Source: Nitrospira sp. (lineage in GTDB: Bacteria; Nitrospirota; Nitrospiria; Nitrospirales; Nitrospiraceae). From it: a stretch of 64,000 nt of DNA. Below, in pieces: positions 1 through 9,807 of this stretch. Each line of letters starts with the position of its first letter. Position 1 is the stretch's first letter. The notes beneath the pieces were generated by a model. It searched no databases. It was not told the DNA's origin and saw nothing but the letters and a program-made list of their open reading frames with translations. Made by a program: the position numbers and the translations under genes. The stretch lies in the NCBI GenBank assembly GCA_016788885.1, contig JAEURX010000014.1:59451-123450 (forward strand). Direction: 5' to 3'.

Positions 1-1
1 G

Positions 2-2287
2 TGCCAGTACTTCGCACACAGCTCAAATGAGCATGGCGATTGGCATCGGTTAGCGGAGCATCTCACTAGCGTCTCAAAGATCGCAAGAGAATTTCTGCAA
101 GGACGGAACGGCGCTGAAGAAGCGGCGCTCGCTGGTTTGTTGCACGATCTCGGGAAATATGGCGACCGCTTTCAGGCACGGCTGCACGGCAAAGATAAGG
201 GGTTGGACCATTGGTCGCAAGGGGCGTGGGTAGCTTTGGCCGAACATGGTGCCATTGCGGCTGCGTTGGCGATTCAGGGGCATCATGTCGGCCTACAACG
301 GGCCAATGTGGATGCCTTGCGTCGGATGAATCCCCAAAGTCTCATTCAAAACCACCCATTTCGTCTTGCCCTGAGCGATTCAGACCACATTCGTCTCAAG
401 CAACGCGCTGAGGCAGAGGGGATATCGCTCAAGACTCCCGCACAAACAATCGTGGCACACCAAAATGGCATGGCACAGGCCGTGTCCGCCATGCTGGATG
501 TGAGGTTGCTCTTTTCGTGTCTGGTGGATGCTGACTTTCTGGACACCGAGTCGCACTTCGATGGTGACGCATACGGGAAGCGTCCACGCCCTGAAGGACC
601 GAAGCTGGATGTCAGTGCGGCACTCGCTGTGCTTGATGCATATATGGAGGCGGTGCGCGCCTCCACTAGTGCGCAGGTGGCGGTGCGGCAGGCACGGGAG
701 GCACTGTGGAATGCAGCAGTAAGTGCAGGCCAGGCAGAGCCTGGCTCCTTTACGCTGACTGCGCCGACCGGTTCCGGCAAGACGCTAGTGATGCTCAAAT
801 TCGCCTTGGAGCATGCGAAGAAACACGGATTGAAACGAATCGTTTTGGCAGTCCCTTTCTTGACAGTCATTGAGCAGACGGCGTGTATTTACCGAACGGT
901 GTTCAAGGCATTTCCGAATAATTTTGTGCTGGAACATCACAGTCTGGCTGGGCTTGGGGCTGAAGCTGAACAACGAGATGCGGAAGGAGTAAACGAACGT
1001 CAACGCCGTTTGCTTGCAGAAAACTGGGACGCGCCAATCGTGTTGACCACCAACGTCCAGTTGCTGGAATCGCTCTTTTCTAACCGGCCGTCCAGTTGTC
1101 GCAAGCTGCACAATCTCATGGAATCGGTTATCCTGTTTGATGAAGCGCAGAGCTTGCCGCAGCACTTGGCTGTACCTACCTTGGCTGCGCTATCTCACCT
1201 GTCGGCGGCCTATCGCTCTACCATAGTTTTTGCCACCGCGACTCAACCCGCATTCGATACTCTCAACGAAGCAGTAAAAAAACACGCCGTGCAAGGCTGG
1301 CACCCGATCGAAGCCATACCGGAACACCCGGCACTATTTGCGGCACTGAAACGAGTCGAAGTGAGTTGGCCAAAAGGTGGCGAAAAACGAACGTGGACTC
1401 AACTCGCTGATGAATTGGAAAAGGTGGATCAGGCCTTGGTAGTGGTTAACCTTAAACGCCATGCCATTGCTCTGCTCCATGAACTGACTGAGGCGAAAAG
1501 CGTGTTCCATCTCTCAACCAACTTGTGTGCCGAACACCGGCGGGCCGTGATGGATAAGGTCAGGGATCAACTTGCGGCCGGACGTCCCTGCCGCCTCATT
1601 TCAACCCAATGCGTTGAGGCAGGGGTGGATGTGGATTTCCCCATTGTCTTCCGTGCCGTAGCGCCGCTGGACTCAATCGCACAAGCTGCAGGACGCTGCA
1701 ACCGAGAGGGCAGGCTCAATGAACAAGGCCGGCTTGGTAAAGTTGTGGTTTTTGACCCTGATGAGCAAGACGGATGGAGGAAGCGGTTTCCCACACATAG
1801 CTACTATCAGGCGACTCAAGTCACACAAACCATGCTCAATCTCCACGACAGCAATCTGGACATTAACGATCCCGAGGTATTCCAGGCCTATTATCGCCGG
1901 CTCTATGATCTGAACGATCCTGCCAGCCAGAACGTCGATCTTACAAGAGCGATTCAGGAGCTCGATTTTGTGGAGATTGCCAAAGCCTACCGTCTCATTG
2001 TTCAGGATGCCATTCAAGTGCTGGTGCCATGGGTGGGCAGATACGACGAGTTTTTGGAATTACGAACAGAAGCTGATCAACGAGGCATAAGCGCCAATTG
2101 GATGCGCCGCGCCCAAGGGCTTGCTGTCAGTGTCTATCGCACCAACGACGGCCCCCCTGCCTGGGCAATTCCGGCAAATCTTCGGCGCGGTGGTGTTTCT
2201 GACGAGTGGTTCATCCTTGAGGGAGAGTTTTACGACGATACGCTTGGGCTGAATCCGCCCAAGAGCGAACAGGTCTTCATCGCATAG
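2..2287 (+). CDS. cas3: CRISPR-associated helicase/nuclease Cas3 (type I-C), 5'-truncated by window edge
   Basis: Cas3 is recruited by the Cascade complex to unwind and degrade target DNA. The frame is open from base 2, and the visible 761 residues begin inside the HD nuclease domain: YFAHS, then LAEHL, then LLHDLGKYGDRF. The true start is therefore just outside the window and the TTG at 137 is internal. The superfamily 2 helicase follows: Walker A TAPTGSGKT (~residue 255), DEAQ box in ILFDEAQSLP, motif III FATATQP, and motif VI QAAGRCNREGR. It heads a tight operon, with cas5 starting 8 bp after its stop. The order cas3-cas5-cas8c-cas7-cas4-cas1-cas2 is the canonical I-C arrangement. Both nuclease and helicase motifs look intact in the visible part. 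Confidence 0.96.
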   Translation, partial: CQYFAHSSNEHGDWHRLAEHLTSVSKIAREFLQGRNGAEEAALAGLLHDLGKYGDRFQARLHGKDKGLDHWSQGAWVALAEHGAIAAALAIQGHHVGLQRANVDALRRMNPQSLIQNHPFRLALSDSDHIRLKQRAEAEGISLKTPAQTIVAHQNGMAQAVSAMLDVRLLFSCLVDADFLDTESHFDGDAYGKRPRPEGPKLDVSAALAVLDAYMEAVRASTSAQVAVRQAREALWNAAVSAGQAEPGSFTLTAPTGSGKTLVMLKFALEHAKKHGLKRIVLAVPFLTVIEQTACIYRTVFKAFPNNFVLEHHSLAGLGAEAEQRDAEGVNERQRRLLAENWDAPIVLTTNVQLLESLFSNRPSSCRKLHNLMESVILFDEAQSLPQHLAVPTLAALSHLSAAYRSTIVFATATQPAFDTLNEAVKKHAVQGWHPIEAIPEHPALFAALKRVEVSWPKGGEKRTWTQLADELEKVDQALVVVNLKRHAIALLHELTEAKSVFHLSTNLCAEHRRAVMDKVRDQLAAGRPCRLISTQCVEAGVDVDFPIVFRAVAPLDSIAQAAGRCNREGRLNEQGRLGKVVVFDPDEQDGWRKRFPTHSYYQATQVTQTMLNLHDSNLDINDPEVFQAYYRRLYDLNDPASQNVDLTRAIQELDFVEIAKAYRLIVQDAIQVLVPWVGRYDEFLELRTEADQRGISANWMRRAQGLAVSVYRTNDGPPAWAIPANLRRGGVSDEWFILEGEFYDDTLGLNPPKSEQVFIA

Positions 2288-2295
2288 GGGGAGTT

Positions 2296-3051
2296 ATGGC
2301 TAACGGCACACATACATTGGAAGTCTGGGGCGATTTCGCATGCTTCACCCGCCCGGAAATGAAGGTCGAGCGTTTCTCCTATCCGATCATCACGCCTTCT
2401 GCGGCACGTGGCATCTTTGACGCTATCTACTGGGATGGCCTACGCGAACGGCAAGGCACGGGAAACATTATGCGTCCCTATTTCCACTGGCAGGTTATAC
2501 GCATTCAGATATTGGAACTGCCGCATTTCATTGCTCTGCGGCGCAATGAAGTGAAAGGACGAGTGCCTGGTACAACGACGCTAAACAAGTGGATGGCTGG
2601 GAAGAAGTCACCAGAAGCTTTGTGGGCAGATGGAGACGATGAAAGTACTGGCCGCACACAGCGTCAAACTATGGCGCTCAAGAATGTGCGCTATCGGCTC
2701 ACTGCGCAAATCGTTCCCAAGTCCGGTTTCGCCTCCGACTACGGCAAGTTCAACGCCTGTTTCGAGCGTCGGGCTAAGCAGGGAAAATGTTTTCAGCAAC
2801 CTTATTTCGGCTGTCGGGAATTCCCCGCGTTCTTTGAGTATGTCGAGTCGTCGGATTCCAAAGTCCCGCCACCCGCTGCCCTGGATCAGCATCTTGGCCT
2901 CATGCTCTATGACGTGTACGACCTGCACAAGGATGCCGTGAAAGATAATGACAAACCATTCATCACGCTGTTTGACGCTCACATACGCAACGGTGTGCTG
3001 GAAGTTCCGCCGTTCGGTAGCTCGGCAGTAAAGAAACCGGAAAGGACATAG
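2296..3051 (+). CDS. cas5c: Type I-C Cascade subunit Cas5c (Cas5d), crRNA-processing
   Basis: A 251-residue Cas5 of the I-C (Dvulg) type. In I-C systems, which lack Cas6, this subunit is known to cleave the pre-crRNA and then stay on the 5' handle of the crRNA. The N-terminus LEVWGDFACFTRPEMKVERF followed by PSAARGIFDAIYW is the typical Cas5d opening. The ATG follows a strong purine-rich ribosome site (GGGGGAG). It lies 8 bp after cas3 and 2 bp before cas8c, so it is translated from the same message. No cas6 is visible in the locus, which fits Cas5c being the processing enzyme. Confidence 0.94.
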   Translation: MANGTHTLEVWGDFACFTRPEMKVERFSYPIITPSAARGIFDAIYWDGLRERQGTGNIMRPYFHWQVIRIQILELPHFIALRRNEVKGRVPGTTTLNKWMAGKKSPEALWADGDDESTGRTQRQTMALKNVRYRLTAQIVPKSGFASDYGKFNACFERRAKQGKCFQQPYFGCREFPAFFEYVESSDSKVPPPAALDQHLGLMLYDVYDLHKDAVKDNDKPFITLFDAHIRNGVLEVPPFGSSAVKKPERT

Positions 3052-3053
3052 CC

Positions 3054-4799
3054 ATGCTGCAAGCATTGATGAGCTATGGAGAGGGCCTCGACTCTGAGCC
3101 TGGGTTTAAGACCCGCGAAGTGCGTTGGTGTGTTGAGCTGGGCGCTGATGGACGTTTTCTGAATGTGTTGCCGCTGGGTGATGGCAAGCGCGGCGCATCG
3201 TATCTCCGTTGCCCTGATATGCACAATATGAATGCTGGCGGCAAATCACATTTTTTGGTGGAGATGGCCCAGACAGTCGTGCTTCTGTTCAAGGGTAGTG
3301 AAGGGCAGGACAAGATTGAAGGAGCGCACGCTAAACACCAATTTTTTGTTGAAATGCTGCGCTCGGCATCGAAGGTATCTTCGCATCTTACTGCCATCGC
3401 GAATGCACTGGAAGATGAATCCAGTCTGGGCGAAATACGAAAGTCCCTGTCAGAAAACAAAGCCAAGCCTGCTGACTGGCTTGGCTGGCGGGTAGACGGT
3501 ATTGATCCGCGCGAGGATAAAACCATTCAGGCTTGGTGGCGAGAATGGCGAAAGAAGGATATGCAGAGAGGCCGACCTGGTTCAACGCCTTCTGGCGCGA
3601 GCGATATGGTTTGCTTCCTCACGGGTAATACCACACAACCCTTGCCGACTCACCCTAAGATTACAGGGTTATCTGGTGTCGGTGGCTTGAGCATGGGCGA
3701 TGTGATGGTGGGCTTCGATAAAGCCGCGTTCGGTTCTTTCGGCCTGGATCAGTCGGCCAATGCTGCTATGAGCACCGAAGCAGCTCAGAAGTATGTGGAT
3801 GGCCTCAACGACTTGATTCGCCACCATTCCCGCAAGCTCGCCAATGCTTTGGTTATTCACTGGTTCAAGGTGCAGGTTGCCCCACAAGACGATCCATTGG
3901 AATGGTTGAACGGCTTCGAGTCGCAAGAACAAACGGAAGCGGCTGCACTGGGGGCTGCGCGTCGTCTGCTTGAATCCATCCGCAAAGGCGAACGCGTTGA
4001 TTTGGGCAACAACCGGTATTACGCACTGGCGCTTTCAGGCGCATCAGGGCGAGTGATGGTGCGCGACTGGATGGAGGGGCGTTTCGAGGATTTGGTGTGC
4101 AATATCGAGGCGTGGTTTGCCGATCTCGCCATTGTCGCTCGTGACGGCAGAGGGCAAGCTCATGATCCTAAGTTCATGGCGGTGTGCGGGGCATTAGTGC
4201 GCGAACTGAAGGACTTGCCCGCCCCTACCAGCGCTACATTATGGAAAGTTGCAGTGCAGCGGCTGCCCATCCCGCAACCGTTAATGGCGCAGGCACTGGC
4301 GCGATTCCGAACAGATCTGGTCGATAAAGACCAGCCCCCGTTCAACCACGCTCGCATGGGGTTTATAAAAGCCTATTTTGTTCGACTTCAACCTGGAGGT
4401 GCCCACGCCATGACCGCATATCTCAACTCCGATCATCCAGAGCCCGCCTATCACTGTGGACGGTTGTTGGCAGTGTTTTCTAACTTACAACGCGCCGCGC
4501 TTGGTGATGTAGGGGCAGGTGTCGTGCAACGTTATTATGCTGCTGCGAGCCAGACACCGGGACTGATTCTCGGACGCTTGACCAGCAATGCGCGTAACCA
4601 CTTGGGCAAGCTCGAAGGCGGCTTGGCTTGGTGGTACGAAAATCAGATCGCGGATGTGATGGGGCACTTGGGCGATGGTGCGCCACGTATTCTTGACCTT
4701 AACGGCCAGGGTCTATTTGCTCTTGGTTACTACCAGCAACTTGCCGCGCTGCGGTCAGGCAAGAACAGCAACGAGACCGAACAAGGAGAAAACCAATGA
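3054..4799 (+). CDS. cas8c: Type I-C Cascade large subunit Cas8c (Csd1)
   Basis: A 581-residue Cas8c/Csd1 protein, the large subunit that recognises the PAM and helps recruit Cas3. It opens [13 protein letters not shown] and shows family features such as [36 protein letters not shown] and [21 protein letters not shown]. Length and position between cas5 and cas7 fit the family. The stop overlaps the cas7 start by 4 bp (ATGA), implying translational coupling. Some I-C cas8 genes also make a small Cas11 subunit from an internal start; I did not identify a convincing one here. Confidence 0.94.
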   Translation: MLQALMSYGEGLDSEPGFKTREVRWCVELGADGRFLNVLPLGDGKRGASYLRCPDMHNMNAGGKSHFLVEMAQTVVLLFKGSEGQDKIEGAHAKHQFFVEMLRSASKVSSHLTAIANALEDESSLGEIRKSLSENKAKPADWLGWRVDGIDPREDKTIQAWWREWRKKDMQRGRPGSTPSGASDMVCFLTGNTTQPLPTHPKITGLSGVGGLSMGDVMVGFDKAAFGSFGLDQSANAAMSTEAAQKYVDGLNDLIRHHSRKLANALVIHWFKVQVAPQDDPLEWLNGFESQEQTEAAALGAARRLLESIRKGERVDLGNNRYYALALSGASGRVMVRDWMEGRFEDLVCNIEAWFADLAIVARDGRGQAHDPKFMAVCGALVRELKDLPAPTSATLWKVAVQRLPIPQPLMAQALARFRTDLVDKDQPPFNHARMGFIKAYFVRLQPGGAHAMTAYLNSDHPEPAYHCGRLLAVFSNLQRAALGDVGAGVVQRYYAAASQTPGLILGRLTSNARNHLGKLEGGLAWWYENQIADVMGHLGDGAPRILDLNGQGLFALGYYQQLAALRSGKNSNETEQGENQ

Positions 4800-5806
4800 G
4801 CGTCATTCAGAACCGGTATGAATTCCTCTATCTCTTCGACTGCGAAAACGGCAATCCGAACGGCGACCCCGATGCTGGGAACTCGCCACGCATTGACCCG
4901 GAAGACATGCACGGGCTGGTTTCCGACGTGGCCATCAAGCGGCGAGTGCGGAATTATATCCAGATTGCATTTGGCAATACCACGCCGAACGCCATCTTCG
5001 TAGAACACGCGACCAATCTAAACAAGCCTATTGCACTGGCTCACGAGAAGGCGAACGGTGGTGTTCCGAAAGATGGAGAATCTAATAAGGCACAGGTAAA
5101 AGGAGCGCGTGAGTGGCTATGTAGCAACTTCTTCGACATCCGGACATTCGGTGCAGTTCTCGCTACTGGCCCGAATGCCGGGCAAGTGCGAGGCCCGGTG
5201 CAGGTGGCCTTTTCTCGCTCCGTTGATCCAATAATTCCGCTTGATCTTTCTATTACACGAGTCGCGAAAACTCCGACGGGAAAAGAGATTAAATCAGACG
5301 CGAGTTACGAGAAACACGTTGAGTGGGAAGCTGCGCAGCCGGAAGATTCCCTCCGCACCATGGGTCGCAAGGCCCTCATCCCCTACGGCCTCTATATTGC
5401 CAAAGGGTTCGTGTCTGCCAATCTCGCTCAGGGAACCCTATTTTCAGACGACGATCTCATTCATCTGTGGGAGGCTCTGGCAGGCATGTGGGATCACGAC
5501 CGTTCTGCCTCCAAAGGCATGATGTCCAACCGGGGGCTGTATGTGTTTAAGCATGTGGGCACGGACAACAATGTCGAACAGCGTAAGCGTCAAGCCATGC
5601 TTGGCTGTGCCCCTGCACAAGCGTTATTAGACCTCGGCCGCGTCATCGACGTGAAGCGCAATGAATCGGCGATGAAAGAAGACAAGATTGGAAGCCCTCG
5701 CAAGTTTGCGCATTACACAGTAACAACGAATACGGCCAACCTGCCGAAAGGTGTGGAGTTATGGGGGTGGGATGACAGCGTGGGTAAGCTTGCGAAGCTA
5801 TCGTAG
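4796..5806 (+). CDS. cas7c: Type I-C Cascade backbone Cas7c (Csd2)
   Basis: A 336-residue RAMP-family Cas7/Csd2 that polymerises along the crRNA spacer. Diagnostic features are the N-terminal [16 protein letters not shown] motif, [38 protein letters not shown], the FSRSVDPI strand, and [13 protein letters not shown]. It overlaps cas8c by 4 bp and ends 5 bp before cas4. Nothing in the sequence suggests inactivation. Confidence 0.95.
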   Translation: MSVIQNRYEFLYLFDCENGNPNGDPDAGNSPRIDPEDMHGLVSDVAIKRRVRNYIQIAFGNTTPNAIFVEHATNLNKPIALAHEKANGGVPKDGESNKAQVKGAREWLCSNFFDIRTFGAVLATGPNAGQVRGPVQVAFSRSVDPIIPLDLSITRVAKTPTGKEIKSDASYEKHVEWEAAQPEDSLRTMGRKALIPYGLYIAKGFVSANLAQGTLFSDDDLIHLWEALAGMWDHDRSASKGMMSNRGLYVFKHVGTDNNVEQRKRQAMLGCAPAQALLDLGRVIDVKRNESAMKEDKIGSPRKFAHYTVTTNTANLPKGVELWGWDDSVGKLAKLS

Positions 5807-5811
5807 GCTAA

Positions 5812-6453
5812 ATGATGTCGCAGGATGACGCTGATTGGGAGTTGATCCCTATTTCCGCGCTGAATCACTATGCCTACTGCCCTCGGAGATGTGCGTTGAT
5901 TCATGTGGAGCAGACATACTCTGAAAACGTGTTTACCATGCGCGGTCACGACCTTCATGAACGAACCGACCAGGAAGGGGCAAGTGGTTGGGAGGAGGGC
6001 GTACGAGTGGAGCGTGCCTTACCGCTCTGTTCCAAACGATTAGGTTTGATTGGAAAAGCTGATGTCGTCGAATTTCACGGAGCGATTCCCTATCCTGTCG
6101 AATACAAATCTGGACCGAACCGGCGATACGAAAATGATGACGTGCAGCTTTGCGCTCAAGCACTGTGTCTAGAGGAAATGCTAGGCAAAAATGTTGAGCG
6201 AGGCGCCATCTTTCATCACAAGTCCAGAAGACGACGTGAAGTATTATTCACTCCGGCATTGCGAACTCGGGTGGAAGAAATCGTGACGGCGATTCGATCT
6301 ATGCTAGTTGACAGGATTCTTCCCTCTCCAGTGAATGACCAACGTTGTGAACACTGTTCCCTACGTGAGGCCTGCATGCCGGCCGTGATTGGCGAACGGC
6401 AACGCGCAGAGGCGTTGATCCGTCACCTGTTTGTTCCGCAAGACCCGCGCTGA
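5812..6453 (+). CDS. cas4: CRISPR adaptation nuclease Cas4
   Basis: A 213-residue Cas4, a RecB-like Fe-S exonuclease that selects and trims PAM-containing prespacers with Cas1-Cas2. Iron-sulfur cysteines are visible as CPRRC near residue 23-27 and CEHCSLREAC near the C-terminus. The RecB core is present as GKADVVEFH and PVEYKSG (catalytic D, E and K). Two adjacent ATG codons begin the gene; either could start it. It lies between cas7 and cas1 with gaps of 5 and 7 bp. Confidence 0.94.
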   Translation: MMSQDDADWELIPISALNHYAYCPRRCALIHVEQTYSENVFTMRGHDLHERTDQEGASGWEEGVRVERALPLCSKRLGLIGKADVVEFHGAIPYPVEYKSGPNRRYENDDVQLCAQALCLEEMLGKNVERGAIFHHKSRRRREVLFTPALRTRVEEIVTAIRSMLVDRILPSPVNDQRCEHCSLREACMPAVIGERQRAEALIRHLFVPQDPR

Positions 6454-6460
6454 GTCTCCG

Positions 6461-7492
6461 ATGCATCAATTGCTGAATACGCTCTATCTGACGACCGAAG
6501 GCGCTTATCTCCGGCTCGATCACGACACGCTCCGAATCGAGGTCGAGCGGGAAACCAAACTACAGGTGCCGATCCATCACCTGGGCGGTATCGTCTGTTT
6601 CGGCGACGTGTTGGTAAGTCCGGCGGCGCTGGCGCGCTGCGCTCAGGACGGCCGGTTTGTCGTGTTTCTCGACCGGAACGGCCGCTTTCAGGCGCGTGTG
6701 GAGGGGCCGGTTTCCGGCAATGTGTTGCTGCGCTGTGCCCAATATGCGGCCATGCGCGATCAAGCGACCACGCTGACCATCGCCCGCAATGTGGTGGGAG
6801 GAAAAATTCAGAATAGCCGGCAGATTGTGTTGCGGGCCGCCCGAGAAACCGATCAGCCGGACGACGGCAACGCTTTACGCCAGACCGCCGAGGCTCTCGC
6901 CAACGTGCTCGGTCGTGTGCCGCTTTCCGAAGACCTTGACCACCTGCGCGGGCTCGAAGGGGAAGCGGCGCGACACTACTTCTCAACGTTCGATCGCATG
7001 GTTCGAGAAGATCACCCCACCTTCACCATGAATGGCCGGAACCGGCGCCCGCCGACCGATCCCGTGAATGCCCTGCTGTCGTTTCTCTATGCCCTCTTGA
7101 TGAACGATTGTGTTGCGGCGCTGGAAGGAGTCGGCCTCGATCCGCAAATGGGGTTTCTGCATGCGTTGCGTCCAGGCCGGGCAGCCTTGGCCTTAGACTT
7201 GATGGAAGAGTTGCGGAGTGTTTTTGCCGATCGACTCGCACTCACGTTGATCAACCGCAAGCAGGTAGCGGCCAATCAATTTCATGCGCGACCGGGCGGG
7301 GCAGTGCACCTGGAGGATGCCGCCCGCAAAGAGGTCATCGTCGCCTATCAAAAACGTAAACAAGAAGAGATCACGCACCCGGTGTTGAATCAAAAGATGC
7401 CGTTAGGTTTGGTTCCGCATGTGCAGGCTCGTCTTCTGGCCCGCGTGCTGCGAGGAGACCTTGAGGCCTATCCGCCGTTTTTGTATCGGTAG
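6461..7492 (+). CDS. cas1: CRISPR integrase Cas1 (type I-C)
   Basis: A 343-residue Cas1 integrase that inserts new spacers with Cas2. I place the start at the ATG encoding MHQLLNTLYLTTEGAYLRL, the usual I-C Cas1 N-terminus; the open frame extends ten codons upstream into cas4 but those codons have no counterpart in the family. Metal-binding residues of the Cas1 fold are seen in GLEGEAARHYF (Glu), GFLHALRPGR (His) and LALDLMEELR (acidic). The gene looks somewhat richer in GC than cas3-cas4, though I did not compute this. Confidence 0.96.
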   Translation: MHQLLNTLYLTTEGAYLRLDHDTLRIEVERETKLQVPIHHLGGIVCFGDVLVSPAALARCAQDGRFVVFLDRNGRFQARVEGPVSGNVLLRCAQYAAMRDQATTLTIARNVVGGKIQNSRQIVLRAARETDQPDDGNALRQTAEALANVLGRVPLSEDLDHLRGLEGEAARHYFSTFDRMVREDHPTFTMNGRNRRPPTDPVNALLSFLYALLMNDCVAALEGVGLDPQMGFLHALRPGRAALALDLMEELRSVFADRLALTLINRKQVAANQFHARPGGAVHLEDAARKEVIVAYQKRKQEEITHPVLNQKMPLGLVPHVQARLLARVLRGDLEAYPPFLYR

Positions 7493-7501
7493 GAGGGTGG
7501 C

Positions 7502-7792
7502 ATGAATATGTTGATCGCCTATGACGTGGCAACAGAGTCAACTGGCGGGCGGAGGCGCCTGCGGAAAATTGCGCAGGCCTGTCAGGATTTCGGGCAACGA
7601 GTACAGAAATCGGTGTTCGAATGCACGGTCAATGAGATGCAATTTGAAGAACTCCTTCGGCGTCTTCTCGAAATTATCGATGAGAAAGAAGACAGTTTGC
7701 GGGTGTATCGATTAGTCGAGCCCAAAGAAAAGTATGTGCAGGTGTTTGGTGTGGACACGTCAGTCGATTTTGATGAGCCACTGGTGTTGTAA
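7502..7792 (+). CDS. cas2: CRISPR adaptation protein Cas2
   Basis: A 96-residue Cas2 with ferredoxin-like fold, the structural partner of Cas1. It starts MNMLIAYDVATES, the conserved first strand with the YDV motif, and continues RRLRKIAQACQDFGQRVQKSVFEC, the classic Cas2 helix and second strand. The YRL strand is near residue 78. A ribosome site GGAGGGTGGC precedes the ATG. It is the last cas gene; the leader and array begin directly downstream in the same orientation. Confidence 0.96.
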   Translation: MNMLIAYDVATESTGGRRRLRKIAQACQDFGQRVQKSVFECTVNEMQFEELLRRLLEIIDEKEDSLRVYRLVEPKEKYVQVFGVDTSVDFDEPLVL

Positions 7793-7970
7793 ACGCGAAC
7801 CAGCAGCGCTGCTCAATAGGGCGTGGGATCGCGCAGGCGAGAAGGTTACGAATTAAAAGGAGAATTTCTCAGGTGACACGAAACCATTGTCGCCGATTCC
7901 AAATGATTCCATCAGGTTCGCGCCAAGTCGAGGTAAACCTGGCTGGAAATCATAGGTTTTTGTTAGCGCG
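7793..7970 (+). promoter_or_regulatory. CRISPR leader region
   Basis: This 178-bp noncoding stretch separates cas2 from the first repeat and should carry the array promoter and the Cas1-Cas2 docking sequence. It contains A-rich runs (AATTAAAAGGAGAA) and ends TTTTTGTTAGCGCG just before repeat 1. Its leader role is inferred from position next to cas2, and because the opposite end of the array carries the degenerate repeat. I found no convincing -35/-10 pair. Confidence 0.7.
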
Positions 7971-9362
7971 GTAGCGCCCGTCCTTAGTGACGGGCGAGGA
8001 TTGAAACACTAAGTCATCATGTTGTGCTTCTAACTCCTTCACCGTAGCGCCCGTCCTTAGTGACGGGCGAGGATTGAAACATGGGGCTGCTCAAGCTGAT
8101 GCCGGAGCTGAACTGTAGCGCCCGTCCTTAGTGACGGGCGAGGATTGAAACGTCAACGAGGGGAGCTCGCCGTCTGGCGCATCTGGGTAGCGCCCGTCCT
8201 TAGTGACGGGCGAGGATTGAAACCCCTTTTTCGTAGCAATCCCGAAAGGGAGTCTTGTAGCGCCCGTCCTTAGTGACGGGCGAGGATTGAAACAGACTCA
8301 CACATCTATATCGATCACGCGCATGTCGTAGCGCCCGTCCTTAGTGACGGGCGAGGATTGAAACTGTGCGGTGCCGGGCTGATCCGGCATGGCAATCCGT
8401 AGCGCCCGTCCTTAGTGACGGGCGAGGATTGAAACTCAGGTGGACTAGCGGCAGGAGCAGACTTGTCGAGGTAGCGCCCGTCCTTAGTGACGGGCGAGGA
8501 TTGAAACGCCGTACCGCTGGACGTGCGGCCAATGCTTGGCGAGTAGCGCCCGTCCTTAGTGACGGGCGAGGATTGAAACGCCTGCCCAAACGTCTCATTC
8601 GCCCAGGCCGTCAGTAGCGCCCGTCCTTAGTGACGGGCGAGGATTGAAACTCGCTCTCGCCTGTCAAACGATCGTAGCAACGCTGTAGCGCCCGTCCTTA
8701 GTGACGGGCGAGGATTGAAACATCGTGAATCATTTGCATCTGTTCGAGCAGATGAATGTAGCGCCCGTCCTTAGTGACGGGCGAGGATTGAAACACGGTA
8801 TCAACTGGCTCATTCCTCGCGTTCAGGGTGTAGCGCCCGTCCTTAGTGACGGGCGAGGATTGAAACCGGTATCTGGTCCGTGATGGATGGCGGCGCCGCC
8901 GTAGCGCCCGTCCTTAGTGACGGGCGAGGATTGAAACTGCTTGTGAATCACCCGCGTGTAACGCTTCAGCAGTAGCGCCCGTCCTTAGTGACGGGCGAGG
9001 ATTGAAACAATTCCAGATCGCCACCGGCGTGACGGTCACCGGCCGTAGCGCCCGTCCTTAGTGACGGGCGAGGATTGAAACTCAGTGATCGGCCCGCACC
9101 ACTGACAGGGCTCGCCGTAGCGCCCGTCCTTAGTGACGGGCGAGGATTGAAACTGATTGCAGCCTTACGCGAACCAGGTCCGCCACTGTAGCGCCCGTCC
9201 TTAGTGACGGGCGAGGATTGAAACTCCTATAGGCTTAGATTAGGGTTTACTGCATAGAAGTAGCGCCCGTCCTTAGTGACGGGCGAGGATTGAAACCCTC
9301 TCGTGGGCGATCACGAACGAAACAGCGTACAGTAGCGCCCGTCCTTAGTGACGGGCGAGGAT
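7971..9362 (+). CRISPR. Type I-C CRISPR array: 20 repeats, 19 spacers
   Basis: Nineteen full 37-nt repeats begin GTAGCGCCCGTC and end GAGGATTGAAAC. Each contains an 8-bp inverted repeat CGCCCGTC/GACGGGCG around a CTTAGT loop. Repeat starts are 7971, 8044, 8115, 8187, 8257, 8328, 8399, 8471, 8543, 8614, 8685, 8758, 8830, 8901, 8972, 9045, 9117, 9188 and 9260. A twentieth copy at 9332 matches for about 31 nt and then diverges (GAGGATCGCC). Spacers are 33-36 nt and all look different. The conserved ATTGAAAC 3' end would give the crRNA 5' handle. The degenerate terminal repeat marks the leader-distal end, so transcription runs with the cas genes. Confidence 0.99.
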
Positions 9363-9458
9363 CGCCGTCAATCAGAGGGGTATGCATTTCTAAGGTTCCG
9401 GCCAAAATGGTGGCACTCACCAGCTGTCTTGTATGCTTTCGGCGGGAGACTGTGACCC

Positions 9459-9653
9459 TCACGCCTCCGATTCTTCAATCTCCTCGATCGACTCCCTGAG
9501 CGCGGCCACGAAGGCCTCCGGCGCAGCGAGGGCCGCTTCGGTGAGTTGAAATTCTGAGACCAGCACCCCATCCTTATCGACGACGATCAACCGATACCCC
9601 TGTTTCACGATGCGACCTTTCTCTGCGATGTTCGCAGTGCGGGTGGACGTCAC
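9459..9653 (-). CDS. Small hypothetical protein, 64 aa
   Basis: A short minus-strand frame with a GTG start seven codons after an in-frame TAA. The product begins MTSTRTANIAEKGRIVKQG, has a hydrophobic strand YRLIVVDKDGVLVSEF, and ends in an acidic helix (ESIEEIEESEA). No family is recognised and there are no membrane segments. It lies beyond the CRISPR array in an otherwise uncoded gap. It could instead be a chance frame. Confidence 0.45.
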   Translation of the reverse strand: MTSTRTANIAEKGRIVKQGYRLIVVDKDGVLVSEFQLTEAALAAPEAFVAALRESIEEIEESEA

Positions 9654-9807
9654 TGACTGCGTGCGTCGCTCTTAAGGTACCGTATGAAAGGGGCAAACGT
9701 CATGCGAGTGTCGGGGCGTCGAATGCCCTGTTGGTCTTCGCCGGCCATGCCTGGTAGGATAGGGGACGTTGAGAACGAATTGACCGTCCAAGGAAAGGAT
9801 GCCTAGC

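Noticed and set aside
7793..7970. tRNA or other small RNA in the CRISPR leader
   Set aside because: No cloverleaf or strong hairpin could be found.
8341..8598. Minus-strand frame with repeated FNPRPSLRTGAT peptides
   Set aside because: It lies in the CRISPR array and the peptide repeats are just the translated 37-nt repeats.
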